64,000 nucleotides of DNA from Phycicoccus duodecadis (GCF_002846495.1 NZ_PJNE01000001.1:3348001-3412000); one strand, 5' to 3'. Numbered from the stretch's first letter, positions 27,555 through 39,092 are shown. Numbers and translations are program-made. Notes: generated by a model not told the origin, from the letters alone.

Positions 27555-28622
27555 ATGGTGGAGCCGTTCAGGGTGCCGGACGACCTGGCCGCGAACGGGC
27601 TGGAGTTCATCCCCGACGGGCTGGTGGCCGCCGTCGGTCCCGCGCGCACCGTGCGCTTCATGAACAGCCGCGCCGAGCGCATCACCGGGCTGCGCGCGCA
27701 GGACCTGCTCGGGCGCGACCTGCGTGAGGCCCTCCCGCTGCAGGACCTGGGGGGCGACTCGTGGTGGGACCTGGCGGACCCCTGGTCGGGCCTGCCGTCG
27801 CGCACCGGCCACCGTGAGCGGCTGCTGGTGCTCCCGTCGGGGCGTGAGCTGCTGGTCACGGCCAAGTACGTGCGCCCGGGCAAGGGACAGCCGGTCACGT
27901 CCGTGGTCCTCGGGCTGCGCGACGCCGAGAGCCGCCGCCGCTCCGAGAAGGAGGGTGCGGCGCTGCTGACGTCCGTGGCCCACGAGCTGCGCTCGCCGCT
28001 GACCGGCGTCAAGGGCTTCAGCTCCACCCTCCTGCGCAACTGGGACCGCTTCACCGACGACCAGAAGCGGCTCATGCTCGAGACCATCGAGGCCGACGCC
28101 GACCGGGTGACCCGCCTCATCACCGAGCTGCTGGACACCTCGCGCATCGGGGTCGGCCGGCTCACCGTGCACGCCCAGCCGCTCACCGTGCTGCCCCGGC
28201 TGGAGGCCCAGGTCGAGCGCCGGGTCGCGGCCGGCGCCGAGCGCGACCAGTTCGAGATCGAGGTCGGCGAGGGTGTCGAGGTGGTGTGGGCCGACCCCGA
28301 CCGCTTCGAGCAGGTCCTCACCAACCTCGTCGACAACGCCGTGCGGCACGGGCGCGGACGGGTGCGGATGAGCGTCGAGCGCGCCTCGTGGGAGGGCCCG
28401 GCCGCGGCCGACGTGGTGGTCTCCGACGACGGCGACGGCATCCGGCCCGAGCACCGCGAGCTGGTGTTCTCGCGGTTCTGGCAGGCCGGGGCCAAGCACG
28501 GCACCGGGCTCGGGCTCTACCTGGTGCGCGGGCTGGTCGAGGCCCATGGCGGCGAGGTCGTGGTCGAGGACGGCCCCACCGGCGGGGCCCGGCTGCGCGC
28601 GACCTTCCCCGACGGCGACTGA
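27555..28622 (+). CDS. soluble PAS-domain sensor histidine kinase
   Basis: 355 residues from the ATG at 27555; a GTG nine bases upstream is possible. Order: PAS domain (about 15-120, FIPDGLVAAVGPARTVRFMN...), HisKA with the phospho-acceptor His143 in VAHELRSPLTGVKGF, then HATPase with N box NLVDNAVRHG, G1 DDGDGI and G2 GTGLGLYL. No membrane segment, so it senses an internal signal through PAS. No response regulator is adjacent, so it is an orphan whose partner must lie elsewhere. Similar kinases sit between the rRNA methyltransferase and pheST genes in other actinobacteria. Confidence 0.9.
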   Translation: MVEPFRVPDDLAANGLEFIPDGLVAAVGPARTVRFMNSRAERITGLRAQDLLGRDLREALPLQDLGGDSWWDLADPWSGLPSRTGHRERLLVLPSGRELLVTAKYVRPGKGQPVTSVVLGLRDAESRRRSEKEGAALLTSVAHELRSPLTGVKGFSSTLLRNWDRFTDDQKRLMLETIEADADRVTRLITELLDTSRIGVGRLTVHAQPLTVLPRLEAQVERRVAAGAERDQFEIEVGEGVEVVWADPDRFEQVLTNLVDNAVRHGRGRVRMSVERASWEGPAAADVVVSDDGDGIRPEHRELVFSRFWQAGAKHGTGLGLYLVRGLVEAHGGEVVVEDGPTGGARLRATFPDGD

Positions 28623-28643
28623 CCGCCGCCCTGCGAGGGATGG

Positions 28644-28660
28644 CCGGTCGGACCGACCGG
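28644..28660 (+). promoter_or_regulatory. perfect palindrome upstream of the MFS transporter
   Basis: CCGGTCGG-A-CCGACCGG, an 8+1+8 perfect inverted repeat in the 106-base gap between the histidine kinase and the MFS gene. The size and symmetry fit a dimeric repressor operator. It could also be a short terminator stem for the kinase gene, but no T-tract follows. Confidence 0.45.
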
Positions 28661-28728
28661 GGCAGACCTTCGGATGCTCCCAAGCCGCTCGAATGGCGGG
28701 GAGGCCTGGCGACTGCCAAGGTGTGTGC

Positions 28729-29931
28729 GTGAGTGCCATCACCCTTGCGCCGTATCGGCGCGTCCTCGCACGTCGGGGGCTTCGTCAGGCACTCATCATG
28801 GGCACCCTCGTGCGGACCCCGGTCTTCGCCACCAGCATCCTGGTCACCATCCACGTCGTCACCACCCTGGGCCGTTCGTACGTCGAGGCCGGGGTCGTCG
28901 CGGCGGCCGCCACCATCTCGATCGCGGTCAGCGGGCCGTGGCGCGGGCGGCTGCTCGACAAGCTGGGGCTGCGGCGCGTCGTCGCGCCCTCGCTGCTGGT
29001 CTCCGGCGTGTGCTGGGGGCTGGCCCCGTGGGTCGGCTACTACCCGCTGCTGGTGCTCGTGGTGGTCGCGGGGCTGTTCGTGGTGCCCACGTTCTCGGTC
29101 ATCCGGCAGGCGATCATCGCCGCCGTCCCCGAGCGCGACCGTCGTACGGCCATCTCCCTCGACTCCGCCGCCCTCGAGCTGTGCTTCATGGTGGCGCCGG
29201 CCGTGGGGGTCTGGGCGTCCACGGTGTGGGGCACCGCGCCGGTGCTCTTCGTGGTGCAGATGATCGGGGTGCTCGCGGGCGCGGTGCTGTGGGTGGCCGA
29301 CCCGCCGCTGCGCGCCGACTCCGAGGACGGCCCCGGCGCGGTGCCCCCGCCCCGACGCACCTGGATGCGGCCGCGGTTCCTCGCGGTGTGCGTCATCGGC
29401 GCCGTGGCCACGCTGGTCCTGGCCGGCTCGGACCTCGGCTTCGTCGCGATGATGCGGGCCTTCGACGCCGTGCCCGAGCTCGGGCTGGTGCTCGCGGTCT
29501 GGGGGCTCGGCTCGCTCATCGGCGGCCTGGTCTACGGCGCCCTGTCGCGCGAGATCCCCTCGACCTGGCTGCTGGTCACCCTCGGCCTGGTCACCGCGCC
29601 GATGGCCTTCGCCACCTCGCCGGTGGAGCTGGCCGTGCTGGCCTTCGTGGCCGGCGTGCTGTGCGCCCCCACCATCACGGCCACCGTCGCCGAGGCCAGC
29701 CGCCTGGTGCCGGCCAACGCACGCGGCGAGGCCCTCGGCTGGCACGGTTCGTCGATCACCGCCGGCGGGGCCGTCGGGGCGCCCTTCGCCGGCTGGGCGC
29801 TCGACGGCCACGGCCCCGGCGCGGGCTTCCTCGCCATCGCCGCCGTGGGGGTGGGGTTCGGCCTGGTCTCCCTCCTGGTCTCGCGCCGCCCTGCGGCGCG
29901 CCCGGCCGAGCGGGTGGACACCCCGGTCTGA
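28729..29931 (+). CDS. major facilitator superfamily transporter
   Basis: About 400 residues and roughly twelve hydrophobic segments. The loop 2-3 signature is degenerate (GPWRGRLLDKLGLRR), but the helix pattern and the central cytoplasmic loop (PLRADSEDGPGAVPPPRRTWMRP) fit MFS exporters. Substrate unknown; many such actinobacterial proteins are annotated as drug efflux pumps without proof. Start uncertain: GTG at 28729 or 28723, with no good ribosome binding site (GGGGAGG is about 24 bases away). It interrupts the conserved kinase-pheST neighbourhood and is preceded by a perfect palindrome, so it may be a locally regulated insertion. Confidence 0.82.
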   Translation: MSAITLAPYRRVLARRGLRQALIMGTLVRTPVFATSILVTIHVVTTLGRSYVEAGVVAAAATISIAVSGPWRGRLLDKLGLRRVVAPSLLVSGVCWGLAPWVGYYPLLVLVVVAGLFVVPTFSVIRQAIIAAVPERDRRTAISLDSAALELCFMVAPAVGVWASTVWGTAPVLFVVQMIGVLAGAVLWVADPPLRADSEDGPGAVPPPRRTWMRPRFLAVCVIGAVATLVLAGSDLGFVAMMRAFDAVPELGLVLAVWGLGSLIGGLVYGALSREIPSTWLLVTLGLVTAPMAFATSPVELAVLAFVAGVLCAPTITATVAEASRLVPANARGEALGWHGSSITAGGAVGAPFAGWALDGHGPGAGFLAIAAVGVGFGLVSLLVSRRPAARPAERVDTPV

Positions 29932-29961
29932 GCCGGCCCTGCGACGCGTGCGTCGGCGGAC

Positions 29962-29973
29962 TAGGCTGGCCGG
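29962..29973 (+). promoter_or_regulatory. leaderless promoter -10 upstream of the pheS leader
   Basis: TAGGCT (29962-29967) ends 6 bases before a GTG that opens a 19-codon reading frame. It would also drive a long leader into pheS. Confidence 0.4.
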
Positions 29974-30033
29974 GTGACCAGTGCTCCGCGGCGATTTACC
30001 CGGCCCTCGGGCCCGATGTCGCGCGCGTCCTGA
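29974..30033 (+). CDS. possible leaderless 19-residue leader peptide
   Basis: The predicted product MTSAPRRFTRPSGPMSRAS starts at a GTG placed exactly for leaderless translation. It lies 130 bases upstream of pheS. Only one Phe codon is present, so it is not a classical phenylalanine attenuator peptide. It may be a regulatory upstream ORF or chance. The remaining leader to 30162 shows GC-rich short stems but no confident terminator. Confidence 0.3.
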   Translation: MTSAPRRFTRPSGPMSRAS

Positions 30034-30122
30034 GCGCTGCGGCCCGCTCTCCGGCCGTTCGGTCGCGGGGGCACGTGGTCCCGGGGGTCCGCACCCTGTC
30101 CCGCCTTCGGCGCGCCGCTCCC

Positions 30123-30128
30123 TAGACT
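30123..30128 (+). promoter_or_regulatory. -10 box proximal to pheS
   Basis: TAGACT at 30123-30128, 34 bases before the pheS ATG. It would give a short leader of about 28 bases and is a second promoter beyond the one at 29962. Confidence 0.45.
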
Positions 30129-30162
30129 CGGCCCGCGCCCCACCGACGACGAAGTGGAAGTC

Positions 30163-31257
30163 ATGTCCGGACCCAACACCAGCTACGACCCCGTGGAGGT
30201 CGCCGTGCTCGACCCCCAGGCGGTCGAGGCAGCCGTCGACGACGCCCTCGCGGCTGCCTCGGCGGCCAGCACCCTCGACGAGCTCAAGGCCGCGCGCGGT
30301 GCCCACCAGGGCGACCGCAGCCCGCTGGCGCTCGCCAACCGCGAGATCGGTGCGCTGCCCCCCAGTGCCAAGGCCGAGGCCGGCAAGCGGGTCGGGCAGG
30401 CCCGCGGCCGGGTGTCGCAGGCCTTCGCCGCGCGCCAGGCCGAGCTCGAGGCCGAGCGCGACGAGCGCATCCTCACCGAGGAGGCCGTCGACGTCACCCT
30501 GCCCCCGGGCCGCCGCCCGCTCGGGCGGCGCCACCCCATCGAGCTGATGAGCCGGCGCATCGCCGACCTCTTCGTGGGCATGGGCTGGGAGATCGCCGAG
30601 GGCCCCGAGATCGAGGCCGAGTGGTTCAACTTCGACGCCCTCAACTTCGACGTCGACCACCCGGCGCGCCAGATGCAGGACACGTTCTACGTCGACCCGC
30701 CCGACGGCGGCCTCGTCCTGCGCACGCACACCTCGCCGGTGCAGGCCCGCACCCTGCTCGAGCGCGGGGTGCCGGTCTACGTCGCGGCCATCGGGCGGGT
30801 GTTCCGCACCGACGAGCTCGACGCCACCCACATGCCGGCCTTCCACCAGGTCGAGGGCCTGGCGGTCGACGAGGGCATCACCATGGCGCACCTCAAGGGC
30901 ACCCTCGACCGCCTCGCGGCCGAGCTGTTCGGTGAGGGCATCACGACCCGGCTGCGCCCGTCGTACTTCCCGTTCACCGAGCCCAGCGCCGAGATGGACC
31001 TGCGCTGCTTCGTCTGCCGCGGCGAGGACCCCGACTGCCGCACCTGCAAGGGCACCGGCTGGATCGAGTGGGGCGGCTGCGGGATGGTCAACCGCAACGT
31101 GCTGACCGCCTGCGGCGTGGACCCCGACCGCTACACCGGGTTCGCGTTCGGGATGGGCGTGGACCGGGCGCTGATGTTCCGCACCGGGGTCAGCGACATG
31201 CGCGACATGATCGAGGGTGACGTGCGCTTCGACGCACAGTTCGGGATGGAGATCTGA
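30163..31257 (+). CDS. pheS: phenylalanyl-tRNA synthetase alpha subunit
   Basis: Catalytic subunit of the alpha2-beta2 enzyme that charges tRNA-Phe. 364 residues. An N-terminal coiled-coil (about 15-105) precedes the class II core with motif 1 ([21 protein letters not shown]), motif 2 ([14 protein letters not shown] with [13 protein letters not shown]) and motif 3 ([15 protein letters not shown]). Cys pairs [17 protein letters not shown] resemble a zinc-knuckle-like insert seen in some PheS. The ATG at 30163 is used rather than the GTG 9 bases upstream. The stop overlaps pheT by one base. Confidence 0.96.
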   Translation: MSGPNTSYDPVEVAVLDPQAVEAAVDDALAAASAASTLDELKAARGAHQGDRSPLALANREIGALPPSAKAEAGKRVGQARGRVSQAFAARQAELEAERDERILTEEAVDVTLPPGRRPLGRRHPIELMSRRIADLFVGMGWEIAEGPEIEAEWFNFDALNFDVDHPARQMQDTFYVDPPDGGLVLRTHTSPVQARTLLERGVPVYVAAIGRVFRTDELDATHMPAFHQVEGLAVDEGITMAHLKGTLDRLAAELFGEGITTRLRPSYFPFTEPSAEMDLRCFVCRGEDPDCRTCKGTGWIEWGGCGMVNRNVLTACGVDPDRYTGFAFGMGVDRALMFRTGVSDMRDMIEGDVRFDAQFGMEI

Positions 31258-33806
31258 TGCGGGTTCCGCTCGACTGGCTGCGCGAGTACGTCGCGGTGCC
31301 CCCGGACGCCACGGGCGTCGACGTCGCCGCCGCTCTGGTGGCGGTCGGCCTCGAGGAGGAGGGCCTGCACGGCGGCGGGGTGACCGGCCCGCTCGTGGTC
31401 GGCCGGGTCCTGTCGCTGGTCAAGGAGCCGCAGAAGAACGGCAGGACCATCAACTGGTGCCAGGTCGACGTCGGCGACGCCAACGGCACCGGCGAGCCCC
31501 AGGGCATCGTCTGCGGCGCCCACAACTTCGTCGAGGGCGACCTCGTCCCCGTCATCCTGCCCGGCGGCGTGCTGCCCACCCCCCAGGGGCCGCTCGCGGT
31601 GTCGGCCCGCAAGACCTACGGCCACGTCTCGGCCGGGATGATCTGCTCCGAGCGCGAGCTCGGCCTCGGTGACGACCACGACGGCATCATCGTGCTCACC
31701 CGCCGCTTCGCGGGCGACGACGAGACCCTGGCCCGCTGCGTCCCCGGGGCCGACGCCATCGCGATCCTCGGGCTCGACCGCGAGACCGTCGAGGTCAACG
31801 TCACCCCCGACCGCGGCTACTGCTTCTCGGTGCGCGGCGTGGCCCGCGAGTACGGCCACGCCACCGGGGCGGCCTTCACCGACCCCGCGCTCGCCCTGGC
31901 GGCCGCGGCCCCGGCGGGCACCGCCGACGGCTTCCCCGTGACGCTGTCGGACGACGCGCCGATCCGCGGGCGGGTGGGCTGCGACCGCTACGTCACCCGC
32001 GTGGTGCGCGGCGTCGACGTCGCGGCCCCCAGCCCGGCCTGGCTCACGGCCCGCCTCGTCGAGGCCGGCATGCGCCCCATCTCGCTGGCCGTCGACGTGA
32101 CGAACTACGTGATGCTCGGCCTCGGCCAGCCCCTGCACGCCTTCGACCTCGACCGCCTGCACGGCGCGGTCGGCGTGCGCCGCGCCCGCCGCGGCGAGAC
32201 CCTGCGGACCCTCGACGACGTCGAGCGCACCCTCGACCCGGAGGACCTGCTCATCGTCGACGGCCGCGACGTGCCCATCAACATCGCGGGCGTCATGGGC
32301 GGTGAGTCGACCGAGATCGGCCCCACGACCACCAACGTGCTCATCGAGGCGGCCCACTTCGACGCCGTGTCCATCGCCCGCTCCGCGCGCCGGCACCGGT
32401 TGCCCTCGGAGGCCTCCCGCCGTTTCGAGCGCGGCGTCGACACGGCGCTCGCGCCGGCCGCGGCCCAGCTGGCGGTCGACCTGCTCGTCCGCTACGGCGG
32501 GGGCACCGCCGACGCCGGGGTCACCGACCTCGGCACCCCCGCGGCGCCCGAGCCCATCACGATGGCGCTCGGGTTCCCCTCGCGCATCGTCGGCATCGAG
32601 TACCCCGCCGAGCGCGTCACCGGCATCCTCGAGCAGATCGGCTGTCGGGTGCGGGCCGACGGCGACGTGCTCACCGTCGAGCCGCCCACGTGGCGCCCCG
32701 ACCTCACCACCGCCGAGGACCTGGTCGAGGAGGTCGCGCGCATCCACGGGTACGAGCGCATCCCGTCGGTGCTGCCGACGCCGCCCGGCGGCGCGGGGCT
32801 GACCCACGCCCAGCGGGTCCGCCGTGTCGTCGGCGACCTGCTGGCGGCCCAGGGCCTCTCGGAGGTCTGGAGCGACCCGTTCGTCGGGGCCGACCGGCTC
32901 GCCGCGCTCGGTCTCGACGTCGACGCCGAGACGGCGCGCACCGTGCGCATCGCGAACCCGCTCTCGGACGAGGAGCCGTTCATGCGGACCAGCCTCGTCG
33001 CGACCCTGGTCGAGGCGGTGCGGCGCAACGTCTCGCGCGGCGCCAAGGACGTGGCCCTCTTCGAGGAGGGCCTGGTCACCGCGCTCGCGGGTCCCCAGCA
33101 GGTCGCGCCCACCGTCGACGTCGGGCTGCGGCCCGCCGACGACGTCCTGGCCACCATCCGCGCCGCGGTGCCGCCCCAGCCCCGTCACCTCGCGATGCTG
33201 CTGGCCGGCGACCGCGACCGCGCCGGCTGGTGGGGCTCCGGGCGGCGGGCCGACGTCGCCGACGTCGTCGAGCTCGTCGACGCCCTCGGGCAGGCGCTGG
33301 CGGTCGACCTGGTCGTCACCGCCGACGCCGTGATGCCCTGGCACCCCGGCCGGTGCGCCCGCGTGGCGCTGGCCGACGGGACCGCCCTCGGCCACGTCGG
33401 CGAACTGCACCCCAAGGTCGTGGCCGCGCTCGGCCTGCCGGCCCGGACGGTGGGCGGCGAGCTCGACCTCGACGTCCTCACCGCGGCCGCCGACCACACC
33501 GTGCGGGCCACCACCCTGGCCACCTACCCGATGGCCCAGAGCGACGTCGCGCTCGTCGTCGACCGGGCGGTGCCGGCCGCGGCCGTGCGCGAGGCGCTGG
33601 TCTCCGGCGGCGGCGAGCTGCTCGAGTCGGTGCAGCTCTTCGACGTCTACGAGGGTGACCAGGTGGGCGACGGGCGCAGGTCCCTGGCCTACCGGCTCAC
33701 CTTCCGCTCCCGCGAGCGGACGCTCACGACCGAGGAGGTCTCGCGGTTGCGGGACGGGGCGGTGGCCGCCGCCGGGGCTGCGCACGGGGCGGTCCAGCGC
33801 GCGTGA
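31257..33806 (+). CDS. pheT: phenylalanyl-tRNA synthetase beta subunit
   Basis: 849 residues, the usual size. Domains in order: EMAP/OB-fold tRNA-binding domain (about 40-155), B3/B4 editing region (about 215-370, which hydrolyses Tyr-tRNA-Phe), B5 DNA-binding-like domain (about 425-495), the catalytic-like core, and the C-terminal anticodon-binding ferredoxin fold (about 755-848, YPMAQSDVALVVDRAVP...). One-base overlap with pheS; GTGA overlap with the SDR gene. Confidence 0.96.
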   Translation: MRVPLDWLREYVAVPPDATGVDVAAALVAVGLEEEGLHGGGVTGPLVVGRVLSLVKEPQKNGRTINWCQVDVGDANGTGEPQGIVCGAHNFVEGDLVPVILPGGVLPTPQGPLAVSARKTYGHVSAGMICSERELGLGDDHDGIIVLTRRFAGDDETLARCVPGADAIAILGLDRETVEVNVTPDRGYCFSVRGVAREYGHATGAAFTDPALALAAAAPAGTADGFPVTLSDDAPIRGRVGCDRYVTRVVRGVDVAAPSPAWLTARLVEAGMRPISLAVDVTNYVMLGLGQPLHAFDLDRLHGAVGVRRARRGETLRTLDDVERTLDPEDLLIVDGRDVPINIAGVMGGESTEIGPTTTNVLIEAAHFDAVSIARSARRHRLPSEASRRFERGVDTALAPAAAQLAVDLLVRYGGGTADAGVTDLGTPAAPEPITMALGFPSRIVGIEYPAERVTGILEQIGCRVRADGDVLTVEPPTWRPDLTTAEDLVEEVARIHGYERIPSVLPTPPGGAGLTHAQRVRRVVGDLLAAQGLSEVWSDPFVGADRLAALGLDVDAETARTVRIANPLSDEEPFMRTSLVATLVEAVRRNVSRGAKDVALFEEGLVTALAGPQQVAPTVDVGLRPADDVLATIRAAVPPQPRHLAMLLAGDRDRAGWWGSGRRADVADVVELVDALGQALAVDLVVTADAVMPWHPGRCARVALADGTALGHVGELHPKVVAALGLPARTVGGELDLDVLTAAADHTVRATTLATYPMAQSDVALVVDRAVPAAAVREALVSGGGELLESVQLFDVYEGDQVGDGRRSLAYRLTFRSRERTLTTEEVSRLRDGAVAAAGAAHGAVQRA

Positions 33807-34618
33807 GCGACGTCATCGACGAGCCGGTCGACGACGACGGCGACGTGACCCCCGAGCCCGACACCGACGAGGAGGCCGGCCGCGGCGGTCGTCCCGTCGC
33901 CGTCGTCACCGGTGCCTCGCGCGGCATCGGGCGGGCGGTCGCGATGGCGCTCGAGGACGCCGGCTGGGTCGTCGAGCGCGGGTCGTCGACGGTGGCCCCC
34001 GTCACCGACCGCGCGGCCCTGACGGCCTGGGTCGACGAGGTCGTCGAGCGGCAGGGGCGCATCGACCTCCTGGTGAACAGTGCGGGGGTCCTCGACGCCG
34101 AGGTCGACCTCCTGGCCTCCGACCCCGACGACTGGTGGCGCACCGTCGAGGTCAACGTCCTGGGCAGCTACCTGATGACGTGGCTCGTCGCGCCGACGAT
34201 GCTCGCGGCCGGGGGCGGCCGCATCGTCAACCTCAACTCCGGGGCCGGGCGGCGCGCCGGCGCCGAGGCGAGCGCCTACAACGTCAGCAAGACGGCATTG
34301 GCCCGGGTCACCGGCTCGACGCACCTGGCCGGCTGGGACCGGGGTCTGCGGGCCTTCGACCTGATGCCGGGCGTCGTGCGCACCGAGATGACCGACGGGA
34401 TGACGGCGCACGCGGGGCGCACCGAGTGGACCTCGCCCGAAGAGGTGACGGCGCTCGTGCTGGCGCTGGCCTCCGGGGAGCTCGACGCCTTCTCGGGCCG
34501 GTTCGTCCGCGCGGGGGTCGACACCCCGGCCTCGCTGCGGGCCCTGGCCGAGCGCGGGCTCGAGCCGGGGGAGCGGATGCTCGACCTGGTGCTGCGCCCG
34601 GACGACCCGCTGGCCTGA
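33803..34618 (+). CDS. short-chain dehydrogenase/reductase
   Basis: 271 residues. A ~30-residue acidic N-terminal tail precedes the Rossmann core with VVTGASRGIGRAVA (NAD(P) binding), NSAGVL (the NAG-like motif), Ser in NLNSGAG and the catalytic pair YNVSK. The usual early loop with the cofactor-selecting acidic/basic residue is short (ERGSSTVAPV), so cofactor preference is unclear. Substrate unknown. It is translationally coupled to pheT by a GTGA overlap, though no functional link to tRNA charging is evident; it may be an inserted gene before the arg cluster. Confidence 0.85.
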   Translation: MSDVIDEPVDDDGDVTPEPDTDEEAGRGGRPVAVVTGASRGIGRAVAMALEDAGWVVERGSSTVAPVTDRAALTAWVDEVVERQGRIDLLVNSAGVLDAEVDLLASDPDDWWRTVEVNVLGSYLMTWLVAPTMLAAGGGRIVNLNSGAGRRAGAEASAYNVSKTALARVTGSTHLAGWDRGLRAFDLMPGVVRTEMTDGMTAHAGRTEWTSPEEVTALVLALASGELDAFSGRFVRAGVDTPASLRALAERGLEPGERMLDLVLRPDDPLA

Positions 34619-35728
<1,110 letters not shown>

Positions 35729-35777
35729 GCCGGTCGGGTCCCGTCCCCTCGTCCCTCGTCCCCACCGGAGGTCGCTG

Positions 35778-36929
35778 ATGTCGGTCACCACCCCCCGGGG
35801 CTTCCGGGCCAGCGGGGTCGTCGCGGGCCTCAAGGCCTCCGGCCGGCCCGACGTCGCCCTCGTCGTCAACGACGGGCCCGACCACCACGCGGCGGCCGTC
35901 TTCACGGCCAACCGGGTCGAGGCGGCCCCGGTCACCTGGTCTCGCACCGTCGTGGCCGACGGGCGCGCCGACGCCGTGGTCCTCAACAGCGGCGGCGCCA
36001 ACGCCTGCACCGGGGCCCCGGGCTTCCAGGACACCCACCGCACGGCCGAGCACGTCGCCGGCGTTCTGGGCGTCGCCGCCGGTGACGTCGTGGTGTGCTC
36101 GACCGGCCTGATCGGCGAGCGCCTGCCCATGGACCGGCTGCTGGCGGGGGTCGACGCCGCGGCGGCCGGTCTCGCCGCCGACGGGGGCCCGGCCGCCGCC
36201 GAGGCGATCATGACCACCGACACCCGCCCCAAGACCGCCGAGGCGCGGCGCGACGGCTGGGCGGTCGGCGGCATGGCCAAGGGCGCGGGGATGCTCGCGC
36301 CCGCGCTGGCGACGATGCTGGTCGTGGTCACCACCGACGCCGTGGCCGACGCCGGGCAGCTCGACCGGGCCCTGCGCGCCGCCACCCGCACCACCTTCGA
36401 CCGGGTCGACTCCGACGGCTGCATGTCCACCAACGACACCGTCGTGCTGCTGACCTCCGGTGCCTCCGGGGTGGCGGTGGCCGACGACGACCTGGCCGAG
36501 GCGGTCACCGCCGTGTGCGCCGAGCTGGCCCGCGCCCTGGTCGCCGACGCTGAGGGCGCCCACCACGACATCGCCGTCGAGGTGCGCTCGGCGGCCTCCG
36601 AGGCCGACGCGCTCGAGGTGGCGCGAGCCGTCGCCCGCAACAACCTCTTCAAGTGCGCCGTCTTCGGCGGCGACCCCAACTGGGGCCGGGTGCTGGCCGC
36701 CGTCGGCACCACTGCCGCGGCCTTCGACCCCTCCACCCTCGACGTCACCATGAACGGCGTCCAGGTCTGCCGGGCGGGAGGCGTGGGCGAGGACCGCACG
36801 CTGGTCGACCTGTCGGCGCGCGAGGTGCACGTCGTGGTCGAGCTGCACGCCGGCGATGCCGGGGTGACCGTGTGGACGAACGACCTCACGCACGACTACG
36901 TCCACGAGAACTCGGCGTACTCGACGTGA
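35778..36929 (+). CDS. argJ: bifunctional ornithine acetyltransferase / N-acetylglutamate synthase
   Basis: Recycles the acetyl group between N-acetylornithine and glutamate, and can also make N-acetylglutamate. 383 residues. The autoproteolytic site is in [13 protein letters not shown]: cleavage before the Thr yields alpha and beta chains and frees the catalytic Thr. KGAGMLAP and [12 protein letters not shown] are conserved. ATG 49 bases after argC; GTGA overlap with argB. Confidence 0.95.
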   Translation: MSVTTPRGFRASGVVAGLKASGRPDVALVVNDGPDHHAAAVFTANRVEAAPVTWSRTVVADGRADAVVLNSGGANACTGAPGFQDTHRTAEHVAGVLGVAAGDVVVCSTGLIGERLPMDRLLAGVDAAAAGLAADGGPAAAEAIMTTDTRPKTAEARRDGWAVGGMAKGAGMLAPALATMLVVVTTDAVADAGQLDRALRAATRTTFDRVDSDGCMSTNDTVVLLTSGASGVAVADDDLAEAVTAVCAELARALVADAEGAHHDIAVEVRSAASEADALEVARAVARNNLFKCAVFGGDPNWGRVLAAVGTTAAAFDPSTLDVTMNGVQVCRAGGVGEDRTLVDLSAREVHVVVELHAGDAGVTVWTNDLTHDYVHENSAYST

Positions 36930-37903
36930 GCACGCTCTCGACCGGCCCCGAGGTCCCCCTGACGGCCCCGCAGCAGCAGGCGCTCCGCGGGGCCATCGAC
37001 GCCGCCGCGCTGCGCGTCGCCCAGAGCAAGGCCGCCACCCTGGTCGAGGCCCTGCCGTGGCTCGAGCGCTTCCGCGGCGCCCTCGTCGTCGTCAAGTACG
37101 GCGGCAACGCCATGACCGACGACGCCCTCAAGGCCGCCTTCGCCCAGGACGTCGCGTTCCTGCGGTACGCGGGGCTGCGGCCGGTGGTCGTCCACGGCGG
37201 TGGCCCGCAGATCAAGGGGATGCTCGACCGCCTCGGCCTCGAGTCGGAGTTCCGCGGCGGCCTGCGCGTCACGACCCCCGAGGTCATGGACGTCGTCCGG
37301 ATGGTGCTCACCGGCCAGGTCGGGCGCGAGCTCGTCGGGCTGCTCAACCAGCACGGGCCGGTGGCCGTCGGGCTCTCGGGCGAGGACGCCGGGCTGTTCG
37401 GGGCGCGCCGGCGTGGCGTCACGGTCGACGGCGAGGAGCACGACCTCGGCCTGGTGGGCGACGTGGTGCAGGTCGACCCGGGTGCGGTGATCGACCTGCT
37501 GGACGCCGGCCGCGTGCCGGTGGTCTCGACGGTCGCCCCCGACCTCGACCACGAGGGCCAGGTGCTCAACGTCAACGCCGACACCGCGGCCGCCGCGCTC
37601 GCCGTGGCCCTGGGCGCCCGCAAGCTGGTGGTGCTCACCGACGTCGAGGGCGTCTACGCGAACTGGCCCGACCGCGGCTCGCTCCTGTCGCAGCTGCGCC
37701 TGAGCGCCGCCCGCGAGCTGCTGACCCGGGTCGACGCCGGGATGATCCCCAAGCTCGAGGCGTGCATCCGCGCCGTCGAGGCCGGCGTACCGCAGGCCCA
37801 CGTGGTCGACGGCCGCCAGCCGCACAGCCTCCTCCTCGAGGTGTTCACCTCCGAGGGCATCGGAACCATGGTCCTGCCGGACCGGGACGGGGACGGGACA
37901 TGA
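36926..37903 (+). CDS. argB: acetylglutamate kinase
   Basis: Phosphorylates N-acetylglutamate; usually the arginine-inhibited step in organisms with argJ. 325 residues, with an N-terminal extension of about 45 residues that in arginine-sensitive kinases helps form the hexamer and allosteric site. [31 protein letters not shown] and GGMIPKLE-like [12 protein letters not shown] are conserved. Overlaps argJ and argD by four bases each. Confidence 0.95.
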   Translation: MSTLSTGPEVPLTAPQQQALRGAIDAAALRVAQSKAATLVEALPWLERFRGALVVVKYGGNAMTDDALKAAFAQDVAFLRYAGLRPVVVHGGGPQIKGMLDRLGLESEFRGGLRVTTPEVMDVVRMVLTGQVGRELVGLLNQHGPVAVGLSGEDAGLFGARRRGVTVDGEEHDLGLVGDVVQVDPGAVIDLLDAGRVPVVSTVAPDLDHEGQVLNVNADTAAAALAVALGARKLVVLTDVEGVYANWPDRGSLLSQLRLSAARELLTRVDAGMIPKLEACIRAVEAGVPQAHVVDGRQPHSLLLEVFTSEGIGTMVLPDRDGDGT

Positions 37904-39092
37904 GCGCCACCGACGACCTGCTGGCCCGCTACGAGCGCTCGCTGATGCAGGTGTTCGGCCGCCCGCAGCTGGTGCTCGAGCACGGCGACGGCGCCTGGGT
38001 CTGGGACGTCGACGGCCGGCGCTACCTCGACCTCGTGGGCGGCATCGCCGTCAACGCCCTCGGCCACAACCACCCCGCGCTGGTGGCGGCCGTCTCGAAG
38101 CAGGCCGGCCAGCTCGTGCACGTGTCGAACTTCTACACCTCGGTCCCGCAGGTGCAGCTGGCCGAGCGCATCCTGGCCGTCGCCGGCGCCCCCGAGGGGT
38201 CGGCGGTCTTCTTCTGCAACTCCGGCGCCGAGGCGATCGAGGCGGCGGTCAAGCTGGCCCGGCGCACCGGCCGCACCGGCATCATCGCCGCCGAGGGTGC
38301 CTTCCACGGGCGCACCACCGGGGCGCTGGCCCTGACCCACAAGGCCGCCTACCGCGAGCCGTTCGAGCCGCTGCTGCCCGGCGTCGTGCACGTGCCCTGG
38401 GGCGACGTCGCGGCCCTCGAGGCGGCGGTCGGTCCGGCGACCTCGGCCGTGGTGCTGGAGCCCATCCAGGGCGAGGGCGGCGTCGTCCCGTCGACGCCGG
38501 AGTACCTGCGGGCCGCCCGGGCGCTGACCACCGAGGCCGGCGCGCTGCTGGTCCTCGACGAGATCCAGACCGGCGTGGGGCGCACCGGCGCCTGGTTCGC
38601 GTTCCAGCAGGCCGGCGTGGTCCCTGACGCGATGACGCTGGCCAAGGGCCTGGGCGGCGGCGTGCCCATCGGGGCGTTGGTGACCTTCGGCCCCGACGTC
38701 TCGGCGATGCTCGGCGCCGGCCAGCACGGGTCGACCTTCGGCGGCAACCCCCTGGCGTGCGCGGCCGGGCTGGCCGTCCTCGACACCATCGAGTCCGAGG
38801 GGCTGCTCGAGCACGTCCGGGCGATGGGGGAGCACCTCGGGGAGCGCGTGCTCGGTCTGGGTGACGCGCGCGTCACCGGCATCCGGGGGAGTGGGCTGCT
38901 GCGGGCCGTCACGCTCGCCGGGCCCTGGGCCGCGGCCGTCGCGGCCCACGGGCGCGAGGCCGGCCTCATCCTCAACCCGGTGTCCCCCGACGCCATCCGG
39001 CTCGCCCCGCCGCTGGTCGTCACCGCCGACCAGCTCGACCTGTTCGTCGACGCCCTGCCCGGGCTGCTCGACCTCGCGACGGAGGAGACCCG

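Noticed and set aside
29974..30033. Classical phenylalanine attenuator peptide
   Set aside because: Only one Phe codon and no convincing terminator/antiterminator pair.
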